From NCBI GenBank assembly GCA_016930295.1, contig JAFGHE010000159.1, positions 1 through 34,658 of the forward strand: DNA of 34,658 nt, given 5' to 3'. This DNA is from Sedimentisphaerales bacterium (GTDB taxonomy: Bacteria; Planctomycetota; Phycisphaerae; Sedimentisphaerales; SM23-30). The notes below the pieces were generated by a model. It was given only the letters and a program-made list of their open reading frames with translations. It was not told the origin of the DNA and searched no databases. The position numbers and the translations under genes were made by a program. Shown piece after piece: positions 17,600 to 25,322 of the stretch (position 1 is the stretch's first letter; every line of letters begins with the position of its first letter).

Positions 17600-18310
17600 A
17601 TGAATACCCAGGTTAATAACAGTCAATGTAAAAAATCAAAAGTATCGTCCCTGGCGATCTGGGTATTGGTGTTGGCATTACTCTCTTCTCCCTTATTATT
17701 AATATTTGCCTTAGAGTCGGCACGAAGTGGTGAGGGAGCATGGGTATCAGCTACTATGGCAGGTATTCTGGTACTTTTAGAGATAATAGCTTTAATCAGA
17801 ATTAATCGCAGTAAAGGATTATTAACGGGTCAAGGGGCGGCTGTTGTGGCATTTTTTATTACCCTGACAGTTGGTGTTTTCAGTATTTATGCCAATTTCA
17901 CTCACCTTCGATTTTTACATCATGTACAATGCTTTTCCGTATTATGTGATGTATGTGATGCCCTGGAGAAATATCAAAGCGACCACCAGGGTAACTATCC
18001 ACCGGACCTGATTACTCTGACTGAGGGGAATTATCTTGATGGTTCAAGCATGCGCGGATCGGAAGACATTAATTCCTATTTGATTAATCAATACAGGTAT
18101 CACGGAGCCGATCTTCCTAAGAACAGTCCCCCCGATATGATACTTGTTTATGATAAATTTGGTACTCATGAGGACAGGTATCGAGATGTACTCTTTACCA
18201 ACGGTAATATAGAGATAATGTCTGAGAGGGTCTTTCATAAAGGCCTCGCCCGGGATAATGAATTACGGGAAAAAATGGGATTGAGTATTTCTACAGATGA
18301 TCATAAGTAA
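17600..18310 (+). CDS. Membrane protein with pilin-like soluble C-terminus
   Basis: Hypothetical protein of 236 residues with three hydrophobic segments: about 19-40 (LAIWVLVLALLSSPLLLIFAL), 50-70 (ATMAGILVLLEIIALI) and 82-102 (AAVVAFFITLTVGVFSIYANF). The C-terminal part (CDALEKYQSDHQGNYPPDLITLTE) resembles the soluble part of type II secretion pseudopilins, where a short peptide precedes a calcium- or substrate-facing loop; similar fusions are common in Planctomycetota. There is no prepilin cleavage site before the helices. Function is not known. The base composition is more AT-rich than the preceding genes, and repeat copy B follows the stop. Confidence 0.75.
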   Translation: MNTQVNNSQCKKSKVSSLAIWVLVLALLSSPLLLIFALESARSGEGAWVSATMAGILVLLEIIALIRINRSKGLLTGQGAAVVAFFITLTVGVFSIYANFTHLRFLHHVQCFSVLCDVCDALEKYQSDHQGNYPPDLITLTEGNYLDGSSMRGSEDINSYLINQYRYHGADLPKNSPPDMILVYDKFGTHEDRYRDVLFTNGNIEIMSERVFHKGLARDNELREKMGLSISTDDHK

Positions 18311-18347
18311 CTTACGGAGCCTGCAATAGAAATAAATAATTAAAAAG

Positions 18348-18441
18348 CAAGCTGAAGCTTGAACTCTCAGCTCGTTGGCGGAATATCCCACCATTCGGCG
18401 GGTTCTCTGAAGGAGCGCTAAGAGTTCACGATTTATCGTGT
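18348..18441 (+). repeat. Dispersed structured repeat, copy B
   Basis: Best-formed copy of the element. It has GCTGA/TCAGC (18351-18371), a GC-rich central stem CCCACC/GGCGGG (18387-18402, one mismatch) and a perfect 3' hairpin CACGA-TTTA-TCGTG (18427-18440). It sits between the convergent pilin-like and ZIP genes, so it could act in either transcript. Confidence 0.65.
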
Positions 18442-18516
18442 AAATAAAACTATCCCGTTACAGGATAAACGAAAGCATTGCCTCGATGGAAAGAATTTTA
18501 CACCTATAACAACTGA

Positions 18517-19335
18517 TTACAAAAACATGAGGAGGCTCAGGGCCATGATGATCATGCCGGCGATAAGGCCGTAGATGCACAGGTGGTGTTGGCCATATTG
18601 TTCGGCGGAGGGGAGCAGTTCATCCAGGGAGATAAAGACCATGATTCCGGCCACGGAGGCGAACAGGAGGCCGAAAACGATGTCGTTGAAGAACCAGCTT
18701 AAAATGAAATAGCCCAGGAGCGCCCCTATCGGTTCGGCTAAGCCTGACAGGAACGAGTAAATAAAGGCCTTTCGCCGGCTGCCAGTGGCGTAATAGATGG
18801 GGACGGAAACGGCTATGCCTTCCGGGATATTATGGATGGCGATGGCCACAGCAATTGGAATACCCAGTTGCGGATCCTTTAAGGCACTGGCAAAGGTAGC
18901 CAGCCCTTCGGGGAAATTATGAATAGCAATGGCCAGGGCCGTAAACAAACCCATGCGATAGAGTTTTTTGAATTTATCCGCCGCCCGGGTATCCTCCATC
19001 TCTTCTACGTCACGTATTTCATGGGGATTTTCAAAAGAAGGGATAAACTTATCGATCAAACCAATGAAGACAATCCCGCCAAAAAACGCTCCAACCGTGG
19101 CCCAGGTCCCCCCTTTCGCTCCCAGTTCTGCTACTAAAGCGTCCTTGGCCTTAAAAAATATCTCGATAAATGACACATAAAGCATAACTCCGGCGGAAAA
19201 ACCCAGGGCTATCGATAAATAACGAGTATTGGTCCGTTTGGCAAAAAAGGCCAGGGCACTGCCGATCCCGGTTGCCAGCCCGGCAAACAGGGTTAGACCA
19301 AATGCGAACAATACATTATGAGTATTTCCATCCAT
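18517..19335 (-). CDS. ZIP family metal transporter (ZupT/GufA-like)
   Basis: Inner-membrane importer of divalent metals, chiefly zinc with possible iron or manganese. The 272 residues contain about eight hydrophobic segments and the two ZIP signatures [10 protein letters not shown] and [18 protein letters not shown], whose H, N, E and P residues form the metal site in adjacent helices. The charged segment between them and TM3 ([20 protein letters not shown]) is the usual variable loop, here without a His-rich metal cluster. AGGAAA lies about 6 nt upstream of the ATG. The tRNA-Leu gene ends only 43 nt upstream on the same strand, so read-through transcription from the tRNA promoter is possible. 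Confidence 0.93.
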   Translation of the reverse strand: MDGNTHNVLFAFGLTLFAGLATGIGSALAFFAKRTNTRYLSIALGFSAGVMLYVSFIEIFFKAKDALVAELGAKGGTWATVGAFFGGIVFIGLIDKFIPSFENPHEIRDVEEMEDTRAADKFKKLYRMGLFTALAIAIHNFPEGLATFASALKDPQLGIPIAVAIAIHNIPEGIAVSVPIYYATGSRRKAFIYSFLSGLAEPIGALLGYFILSWFFNDIVFGLLFASVAGIMVFISLDELLPSAEQYGQHHLCIYGLIAGMIIMALSLLMFL

Positions 19336-19378
19336 TATAGTTTCCTGCCATTATTTATCGATTTGAAACATAGAAAAA

Positions 19379-19461
19379 TGCGAGCGAGAGGATTTGAACC
19401 TCCACACCACTAGGGTACAAGAACCTAAATCTTGCGCGTCTGCCAGTTCCGCCACGCTCGC
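19379..19461 (-). tRNA. tRNA-Leu(UAG)
   Basis: The 83-nt gene has a 7-bp acceptor stem (GCGAGCG/CGCTCGC) and discriminator A. The D-arm GCGGAACTGGCAGACGC is typical of bacterial tRNA-Leu. The anticodon stem CAAGA/TCTTG encloses loop TTTAGGT, giving anticodon UAG. A long variable arm and T-arm (GGAGG TTCAAAT CCTCT) follow. The 3' CCA is not encoded. A run of Ts follows immediately. Confidence 0.97.
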
Positions 19462-19477
19462 GGCTCAAGTCCTCTTT

Positions 19478-19506
19478 ATCATAGACTATCTCAATCATCA
19501 TTGCAA
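19478..19506 (-). promoter_or_regulatory. Promoter of tRNA-Leu
   Basis: On the - strand TTGCAA and TATGAT are separated by exactly 17 nt, and the tRNA begins 16 nt after the -10. The -35 overlaps the final codon and stop region of the ModE-like gene upstream. Confidence 0.6.
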
Positions 19507-19875
19507 TCGACTATTTACCGTCGATTTCCTGCTTTTCAGGATGTTTTTCAAATGCTTTTCAAACTGTTGGCCGGCATAGACTTCCGTTTTATTTCTCACG
19601 GATTCAAAAGCCTTCAGTAACTTATGCGCCTCTTCGGTTAATTTTGAGGTTCCTCCATGGCTGCCGCCCCGACGGCGATGAACCAGTTCCAGATTCAGGG
19701 CCTTTTCCATGGTTCGTATATCACCCCAGGCCTTACGATAGCTGATACCCAGAGCCTGCGCCGCCTTCTGCAGACATCCCTGGCGATGCACCTCTCTGAG
19801 AAGGCGCCAACGGCCTTCACCCAGAAATCCTATCCCTTTATTATCTGTCAGCCATACTTTTACTTTGATATTCAT
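19498..19875 (-). CDS. ModE-like winged-helix DNA-binding protein
   Basis: This single-domain regulator of 125 residues resembles the N-terminal, LysR-type HTH of molybdate regulator ModE. Characteristic stretches are GRWRLLREVHRQGCLQKAAQALGISYRKAWGDIRTMEKAL and the wing GGSHGGTSKLTEEA. The molybdate-binding MOP domains of full ModE (about 260 residues) are absent, so molybdate sensing cannot be assumed. The ATG overlaps the upstream stop by 4 nt (ATGA), so it is translated with the YbdK-type and M20 genes. It may regulate that operon or a molybdenum-related target; no molybdate transport genes lie in the window. Confidence 0.88.
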   Translation of the reverse strand: MNIKVKVWLTDNKGIGFLGEGRWRLLREVHRQGCLQKAAQALGISYRKAWGDIRTMEKALNLELVHRRRGGSHGGTSKLTEEAHKLLKAFESVRNKTEVYAGQQFEKHLKNILKSRKSTVNSRLQ

Positions 19876-20984
19876 AATACGGTCCTGCGGGCGATTTCCA
19901 GTTCCAGCTCTCTCAGGTCGTTATCTGATTCCTGATAAAATTGAACCTGCCAGGCGCTTTCATTGTCGAGATCAAGTAATTCACGGGCAAAATTAAGATG
20001 TTCAAAGGCATCCAGTTTTTCCGCCATGGGACTGATCATGTCGAACAGGCGGCTCAATTGGGTGCGTATGGGAACGACCTCTCCTGTTTCCGCGTCGATA
20101 ACATTGCCGTCAAGGCCGAATCGCATGGCCTGCCAGTGATTCTGCTCCAGAGAGGCAATATCCAGCCGGGCGGGCGGGTTCCCTTCAAGGTATAACTGCT
20201 GATAATACGCCATAGCGGCCTGGGTTACGGCGGCAAAAGCTCCCAGACGGCGGATATCGGTGGGCAGATCAAATACACGCACTTCCACTGTTCCCAGGGG
20301 CGGCTGAGGGCGCAGCGCCCACCATAAATCACCCGGTCGGGTTATATCACCGGCGGCTAGCAGCTTTTCGTAAAACGCCTCTAACTCGGAAAAATCATGA
20401 AAGTAGGGTGGCAAGTGGGTGCGCGGCATTGAGCCAAACAGGTGGGCCCGGGTGGATGCCAGGCCGGTTCGTTGACCCTCATAGAACGGCGAGTTGGCCG
20501 CCAGGGCCATTAACGGATATACCCAGCGACGGAATTCGTACATGGCATACATCGCACTTTCCACAGACTGCATCCCCACATGGACATGCAGACCAAAGGA
20601 TAGCAGACGCTGCACCAGATACACACATTGCTCCCTAACCCATTGATAATGCGGGGTAGGTACAATCTCCAGTTTGTGCCAGTCGGCAAAAGGATGGCTG
20701 CCGGCCGCAGCCAGTTTGACTCCCACTTTATCACAGGCCCGCCACAAAGCCTTACGAGTACTTCGAACATCAAGTATCAACTCATCAACGGTTCGAAATA
20801 CCCGGCTTTTACATTCCAATACCGCCAGGAACAATTCATATTCCAAGAGCCCCGCCAATTCCTCATCCAGTTGGGCCTTCACCTCATCAAAACACGGCGT
20901 TAAATCCGCGGTCTCCGGATCAATTAAATGAAATTCCTGCTCTACTCCCACAGTGGGAAAATCATTACGAACAAACGGTTTCAT
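19872..20984 (-). CDS. YbdK-type carboxylate-amine ligase (GCS2 family)
   Basis: ATP-dependent ligase of the glutamate-cysteine ligase 2 family, which joins a carboxylate to an amine. E. coli YbdK has weak gamma-glutamyl-cysteine activity, but the natural substrates of most members are unknown. Visible marks are VGVEQEFHLIDPETADL near the N-terminus (usually GVEEEF; here EQEF), LHVHVGM near 135, and the later WWALRPQPPLGTVEVRVFD. At 370 residues it matches the family length. It overlaps both neighbours by 4 nt: the M20 amidohydrolase before it and the ModE-like HTH after it. This ligase-with-amidase pairing suggests making and breaking one class of amide, which is an inference. Confidence 0.9.
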   Translation of the reverse strand: MKPFVRNDFPTVGVEQEFHLIDPETADLTPCFDEVKAQLDEELAGLLEYELFLAVLECKSRVFRTVDELILDVRSTRKALWRACDKVGVKLAAAGSHPFADWHKLEIVPTPHYQWVREQCVYLVQRLLSFGLHVHVGMQSVESAMYAMYEFRRWVYPLMALAANSPFYEGQRTGLASTRAHLFGSMPRTHLPPYFHDFSELEAFYEKLLAAGDITRPGDLWWALRPQPPLGTVEVRVFDLPTDIRRLGAFAAVTQAAMAYYQQLYLEGNPPARLDIASLEQNHWQAMRFGLDGNVIDAETGEVVPIRTQLSRLFDMISPMAEKLDAFEHLNFARELLDLDNESAWQVQFYQESDNDLRELELEIARRTVL

Positions 20985-22153
20985 GCCGGCACTCCTTCCC
21001 GGCAGATCTTTTCTGTCATACCCGCCATTATCAGCATGCCGTTACGCAGGGCCTGATCGTTAAAATCAAAATCCGATTGATGTAATTTGGCAGAGCCGAG
21101 ACCCATACCCACACGAAACAATAGACCCGGGATGTGTTGCAGGTAATAGCCAAAATCTTCCGAACCCATACTGGGTGATTCAAATTCCATAACCTTATCC
21201 GGCCCCAGCATATCTGCACCAACTTTTCTAAAGAGGGTATATAATTTCTCGTCATTTTTAACGACAGGTGTATGGTCCCCGAATGTTATCTGAGCCTGCA
21301 TACCAAGGTTACAACATTCCTGGTCAACCAATGCCCTGATTTCTGCCATAGTATCCTCTCGCACATCATCGGCCAGGGCACGCAGGCTGCCGGTCAATTC
21401 GCCCTCATCGGCAACGACATTGGGCCTGGTGCCAATATGGGCCGTACAAAGACTGACAACCCGCTGCGAGTTGTTCATTCGGCTCAGCACATCTATACAG
21501 CGGGCCATGCCGGCCATAGGATTATTGGTTTGCCGGGGCTGGGCGCCATGACCCCCTTTGCCTATCACTTTGATAGTCATCATATCACAGGAGGCCTGTA
21601 TTACACCCGGCCTTGATCCGATCAGGTCAACCGGCATATTCGGCCATCCATGCAGGGAAAAAATAGCGTCCGGCATCGTCTCTCCCAGACAGCCATCGTC
21701 AATCATCACCCTGGCGCCATGGCCGCTTTCCTCGGCCGGCTGAAAAACAAAACGGACACGTCCCATAAGCTTATCTTCCAACGACTTCAACACCTGCGCC
21801 GTGCCAATCAAAGAGGCTACATGCCCGTCATGACCGCAGCTATGGGCAAAGTCAGGATGTTGCGAACAATAATTCCTGCCGGTCGTTTCCCGGATCGGCA
21901 GTCCATCCATATCCGCGCGCAAGGCCACATAATATCCATCCCGCCCGGTATCCAGATCCCCCACTATGCCGGTCGATGCAACACCCGTCTTTATATCCAA
22001 GCCAATTTTCCTCAGTTCGCCGGCAATAAGTTCCGCGGTCTTATGCTCTTCAAACGCCGACTCCGGTATCTCGTGTAATTTCCGGCGCAGGGTGGTTATT
22101 GATTCCAACCGCCCATCAACCTGTCGGCTTATCAGTTTATAGGCGTTATGCAT
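20981..22153 (-). CDS. M20D family amidohydrolase/carboxypeptidase
   Basis: Zinc- or manganese-dependent amidohydrolase of the M20D group (hippurate, N-acyl-amino acid and auxin-conjugate hydrolases). The metal site is visible in HSCGHDGH (C106, H108, H111), the following AEESGHGARVMI with its catalytic glutamate pair, the dimerisation-domain stretch GKGGHGAQPRQTNNP, and SMGSEDFGYYLQHIPG near the end. The 390-residue length is typical, with no signal peptide, so it acts in the cytoplasm. AGGA stands 7 nt from the ATG. It is the first gene of the operon with the YbdK-type ligase and ModE-like HTH, each overlapping by 4 nt. Confidence 0.93.
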   Translation of the reverse strand: MHNAYKLISRQVDGRLESITTLRRKLHEIPESAFEEHKTAELIAGELRKIGLDIKTGVASTGIVGDLDTGRDGYYVALRADMDGLPIRETTGRNYCSQHPDFAHSCGHDGHVASLIGTAQVLKSLEDKLMGRVRFVFQPAEESGHGARVMIDDGCLGETMPDAIFSLHGWPNMPVDLIGSRPGVIQASCDMMTIKVIGKGGHGAQPRQTNNPMAGMARCIDVLSRMNNSQRVVSLCTAHIGTRPNVVADEGELTGSLRALADDVREDTMAEIRALVDQECCNLGMQAQITFGDHTPVVKNDEKLYTLFRKVGADMLGPDKVMEFESPSMGSEDFGYYLQHIPGLLFRVGMGLGSAKLHQSDFDFNDQALRNGMLIMAGMTEKICREGVPA

Positions 22154-22457
22154 TTTTAATTCCTATATAATATTAACAGGAATACTCAGAAATTACTGCT
22201 AATCTTTCTGTGAGTTTATCTCAGCTTGCTATCACTGACTGATAGCCACTGATATGTGCCACGCTGGTCGAAATATGTAAGAGTATAGAAATAATAACCA
22301 CATGGAACAAATATTTCTTTTATTTATGCTCAATACTCAATTACCTGTCTATAAAACCATACCAGGACAACTAATCTTTTATTTAACACAGCGACTATTT
22401 AAGTGATTAGATAATTCTGGTCTATTCAAATAATTTATTTTTTTCTTTGAATATAAG
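22154..22457. other. AT-rich gap upstream of the M20 operon
   Basis: No credible ORF. Near 22230-22254 the pentamer ACTGA and related TGATA repeats (TATCA/TGATA) could be a regulator site for the M20 operon. Near 22218 the string TCAGCTTGCT resembles the reversed end of the dispersed repeat, but the match is too short to call. Confidence 0.2.
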
Positions 22458-22485
22458 TTGACAACTCTAATGCATAGGGTATAAT
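22458..22485 (+). promoter_or_regulatory. Consensus sigma70 promoter of the candidate small RNA
   Basis: TTGACA and TATAAT are both perfect matches, 16 nt apart. Transcription would start near 22491. No protein-coding gene starts within the next 250 nt, so the transcript is likely non-coding. Confidence 0.7.
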
Positions 22486-22490
22486 TTGAT

Positions 22491-22592
22491 TATATAGCCT
22501 CCGTATGGGGCGGCTCAACCCCCCTTCTTAATATGATCCCAACCGAAAGATCCCAATAACCTCACGAGCCGCCCTACCTTTTTTATTTTTTC
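22491..22592 (+). ncRNA. Candidate C-rich small RNA upstream of smpB
   Basis: The transcript of about 100 nt is closed by a perfect 9-bp stem, GGGCGGCTC (22508) with GAGCCGCCC (22566). After it comes CCTTTTTTATTTTTT, a plausible terminator tail. The 49-nt interior is unstructured and C-rich: a CCCCCC run, and GATCCCA twice. The 5' part holds CCTCC, complementary to Shine-Dalgarno sequences. This pattern fits a base-pairing regulatory RNA. It does not match 6S, SRP or tmRNA as I know them. Confidence 0.5.
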
Positions 22593-22735
22593 CACAGTTT
22601 TATTGTGAAATATTCTGCACAAAATGCTGCTAATAAAACAGCTTGGCGAAAACAGATAAGATGGGTAAAATAGTAAATTTTGAAAATGAGTAGAATTTTC
22701 CTTTTTTTTTAGAATGAGTCGTAGTCTTGCTTTTG

Positions 22736-22741
22736 TATAAT
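22736..22741 (+). promoter_or_regulatory. Likely -10 box of smpB
   Basis: A perfect TATAAT ends 8 nt before the TTG that the ORF track uses as the smpB start. No good -35 is seen. A transcript from here would be nearly leaderless for that TTG, which favours the ATG at 22783. Confidence 0.35.
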
Positions 22742-22782
22742 GAGATACTTTGACTGAAATAAAAAAAATAATATCCCATAAA

Positions 22783-23268
22783 ATGACCAAACAAAAAAAA
22801 ACAGAATCTGATTCCTCCGGCAGCGACCCAAAAATAGTCAATAAAAAGGCCCGATTCAATTATACGCTGCTGGAAAAGCTGGAAGCCGGGATGGTCCTCA
22901 GGGGCACCGAGGTCAAGAGTTTGCGCCAGGGCCGGGCCAGCCTGGAAGAGGCCTTCTGCCGTATTCAGAGCGGGGAACTCTACCTGTTTGGCTGCAATAT
23001 CGCGATCTATGAACACGGCAATATCATGAACCACGAGCCCACGCGCAAACGCAAGCTCCTGGTCCATAAACGGGAATTGAATAAAATCGAAAGCAAACTC
23101 GCTCAAAAGGGACTGACCATGGTCCCGCTGCGCATCTATTTTTCCCGGGGACGGGCCAAGATCGAAATCGCCCTGGCCTCCGGCAAAACCCACGGCGACA
23201 AACGCGAAAAAATCAAAGACCGCCAGATCAAACGAGACATCGGCCGCGAAATGAGAAAATATAAATAA
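22783..23268 (+). CDS. smpB: SsrA-binding protein SmpB
   Basis: Binds tmRNA and brings it to stalled ribosomes for trans-translation. The OB-fold core is clear: NKKARFNYTLLEKLEAGMVLRGTEVKSLRQG, HEPTRKRKLLVHKREL, and RIYFSRGRAKIEIALASGKTHGDKRE. It ends in the basic tail KDRQIKRDIGREMRKYK that folds in the decoding centre. The ORF track start is a TTG at 22750; I prefer the ATG at 22783, giving 161 residues, because the family seldom has a longer N-terminus and a -10 box lies just before the TTG. Neither start has a Shine-Dalgarno. The stop is 5 nt from the stop of the convergent RraA-like gene. No tmRNA gene was seen in the window. Confidence 0.96.
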   Translation: MTKQKKTESDSSGSDPKIVNKKARFNYTLLEKLEAGMVLRGTEVKSLRQGRASLEEAFCRIQSGELYLFGCNIAIYEHGNIMNHEPTRKRKLLVHKRELNKIESKLAQKGLTMVPLRIYFSRGRAKIEIALASGKTHGDKREKIKDRQIKRDIGREMRKYK

Positions 23269-23273
23269 TAGTT

Positions 23274-24170
23274 TTATTTCACGGAATCGTCCAGTTCCAT
23301 ACCAAGCTTTTTATATAATTCCCGACGCTGTGCTTTATCGATATTGAGGGTGGCACTGGCATAGAGAGCCGCTTCTTCTGCGTGGGCGCGGGGTACGACC
23401 AGTACGCCGTCACCGTCGGCAACGATCACATCTCCCGGCTCCACCAGCACACCTCCGCATTCGATCGGGCGGTTGACCGACTCAATTTCATTGCGCCCGG
23501 GGCGGATACCGCGCCCGGCCTTACGGAAGTAGAGCGGCACCTTTTCTGCTGCGATTTCGTCCGTATCGCGGGCCGAGGCATTGGTCACCACGCCCACACA
23601 ACCCTGCAGTTTCCAAGCCATAATATTGTTCGAGCCAATCGTGCCGACATCCGAGTCAGGGGCATCGTCAAAGACCAGGACCGTCCCTTTACGGATAAGC
23701 GGGGTAAACGGCTCGCTGGAAATTTTCCAGTACCAGTTACCCACCCACTCATCAAACTCCTTGGCACTCATACCACCCGAGGCCGGCGGCTTGTTCGTGG
23801 GCACATAACGGGCCGTCACCGCAATTCCGATAATCCGATGGGTGTAATTCTCATAATCCTTCCAGGACGGCATAATCTCCGGCGACATCAGCCCGATATT
23901 CTTCAAGCCCGCCTTATCCATTCCGTCCACCACATCCGAGACACGCAGGCCATCATACAATTTGAGTATCTGCTCATCCTCTTCCCGGGTATATACGCGC
24001 GTCGGAATAAAATTCTTCCCGTCCCGCAGGTCTTCAACCTGCTCGTCAGTCATATCCTGTGCCTGGACAGGATTACTGCCGACTCCCCAAAAAACAACCA
24101 GCACCATTAATCCCGCCATGACCAACAAGGCAGGCGTAATTTTTTTCCAGTTCCTGATAATTAACATCAT
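23274..24170 (-). CDS. Exported RraA-like (HMG/CHA aldolase-type) protein
   Basis: Member of the RraA fold family (RNase E regulator RraA and related 4-hydroxy-4-methyl-2-oxoglutarate aldolases). The metal/active site region is VFDDAPDSDVGTIGSNNIM followed by GCVGVVTNASARDTDEI; R and D of SARDTDE are the family catalytic residues. The protein has an extra roughly 35-residue hydrophobic signal (ITPALLVMAGLMVLVVFWGVG, then VQAQD), so it is exported, unlike typical members. The ORF track starts at 24185; GGAG lies 6 nt before the ATG at 24170, so I start there (298 residues). It is the last gene of the - strand run with GH5. The substrate is unknown. Confidence 0.88.
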   Translation of the reverse strand: MMLIIRNWKKITPALLVMAGLMVLVVFWGVGSNPVQAQDMTDEQVEDLRDGKNFIPTRVYTREEDEQILKLYDGLRVSDVVDGMDKAGLKNIGLMSPEIMPSWKDYENYTHRIIGIAVTARYVPTNKPPASGGMSAKEFDEWVGNWYWKISSEPFTPLIRKGTVLVFDDAPDSDVGTIGSNNIMAWKLQGCVGVVTNASARDTDEIAAEKVPLYFRKAGRGIRPGRNEIESVNRPIECGGVLVEPGDVIVADGDGVLVVPRAHAEEAALYASATLNIDKAQRRELYKKLGMELDDSVK

Positions 24171-24223
24171 AGTATTCTCCTTCATAAAAAATTGTTGTTA
24201 TACGGCATTATAAAATCTTGCAT

Positions 24224-25267
24224 CTACTTTTTTCTTAACAAGGCATCGCGCACCGGCGTGTTCCACTCTTCCTTATCAATATCGTAGAGGATAAAATCGC
24301 TGTCGAACTGCCAATAGGCCCAACTCCAGCCGCGTTTTTCCATTTCCGTGGTGACAAACGACAGATAACGAACCCTTGACTCCATGCCGGCCTTGTCATA
24401 GACGCCAAACTCACCCAGGAAAAGGGGGCGCTGGTGTTTTTTGGACCATTCCTGCGCAATATCAAATTTTTCGGTAATGGCTGTCTTTTCTTCATCGGCG
24501 CCTTTCCATTCAACGCCCACTTTAAGCTCACGCCTGACCCACGGGGCCCCCTGATGCGTAAATTCCATGGGCTCATAAAAGTGAATGGTCACGATGATAT
24601 TCCGGTCGTCCTCCGGCAGGACCAGATGTTCCAGGTCCGAAATCGAATTAAAATGTGCCGGCCCGATGATGACCGTACGGGTCGGATTATGTTTGCGAAT
24701 GAGCGCCAGCGCCTCTTTCAAATACTCATTCCACATTTCCGGTTCCAGCTTCCGGCAGGGTTCGTTCAATATTTCAAATACCACCTCGTCCGGCGCATCT
24801 TTCAGACGCTCGGAGGCCTGTCGCCAGAAGGCCAGGAGCTTGGGCTTATTGGCTTCGGGATCATTGCCCAGGGCATAAAACTCGTGCATATCCAGGATGA
24901 CCATAAGATTGTTCTTCAAAGCATTTTGCATGGCCCAGTTCAGGACCTCCCACCATGAATCCGCCACGGTCAGGTCCTTCTCCTCATCCATAGAACCAAA
25001 CGGATGCAGATTGATACGCACGGTATCAAAACCTGCCTCTTTGATCATCTTAAAATACTTTTCCTTGAAGCGTGCCTGGTCCCGGGATTTCCAGATAGGA
25101 TCATAACCGATGATATTCACACCGCGGCCCAGCTTTTTATTTACTTCAAACATATCGGTTGTCTTCTCCGTCGCCGCCGCCAGCAGAACCGGATCCATAT
25201 TTCCTAAAAGCAGTAAAACCACAACCACTTTCGATAGTAACAAACATACTTTACGCAAATGAGCCAT
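24224..25267 (-). CDS. Glycoside hydrolase family 5 (endoglucanase-like), exported
   Basis: Exported beta-glycanase with the GH5 TIM barrel. The acid/base E169 is in VFEILNEPC and the nucleophile E286 in PLFLGEFGVYD. Supporting motifs are RINLHPFG, VILDMHEFY and IHFYEPMEF. A signal peptide (VCLLLSKVVVVLLLLG, about residues 7-30) precedes the domain, and no carbohydrate-binding module is attached. The 347-residue length fits a single-domain cellulase or mannanase; the subfamily cannot be fixed by eye. GGAG lies 6 nt before the ATG. It sits with the DUF1080 lipoprotein and RraA-like gene on the same strand, a polysaccharide-use context. Confidence 0.93.
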   Translation of the reverse strand: MAHLRKVCLLLSKVVVVLLLLGNMDPVLLAAATEKTTDMFEVNKKLGRGVNIIGYDPIWKSRDQARFKEKYFKMIKEAGFDTVRINLHPFGSMDEEKDLTVADSWWEVLNWAMQNALKNNLMVILDMHEFYALGNDPEANKPKLLAFWRQASERLKDAPDEVVFEILNEPCRKLEPEMWNEYLKEALALIRKHNPTRTVIIGPAHFNSISDLEHLVLPEDDRNIIVTIHFYEPMEFTHQGAPWVRRELKVGVEWKGADEEKTAITEKFDIAQEWSKKHQRPLFLGEFGVYDKAGMESRVRYLSFVTTEMEKRGWSWAYWQFDSDFILYDIDKEEWNTPVRDALLRKK

Positions 25268-25322
25268 ATCAAACTCCTGTCTTCAAAAAACAATAAAACT
25301 ATAACTTATTTGTAGTCTCTCC

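Noticed and set aside
22213-22230. Reverse-strand trace of the dispersed repeat
   Set aside because: A match of about 10 bases is too short to separate from chance.
23382-24110. 242-codon ORF on the + strand
   Set aside because: Antisense to the RraA-like gene; no domain and no ribosome site.
24434-24958. 174-codon ORF on the + strand
   Set aside because: Antisense to GH5, which has both catalytic glutamates in place.
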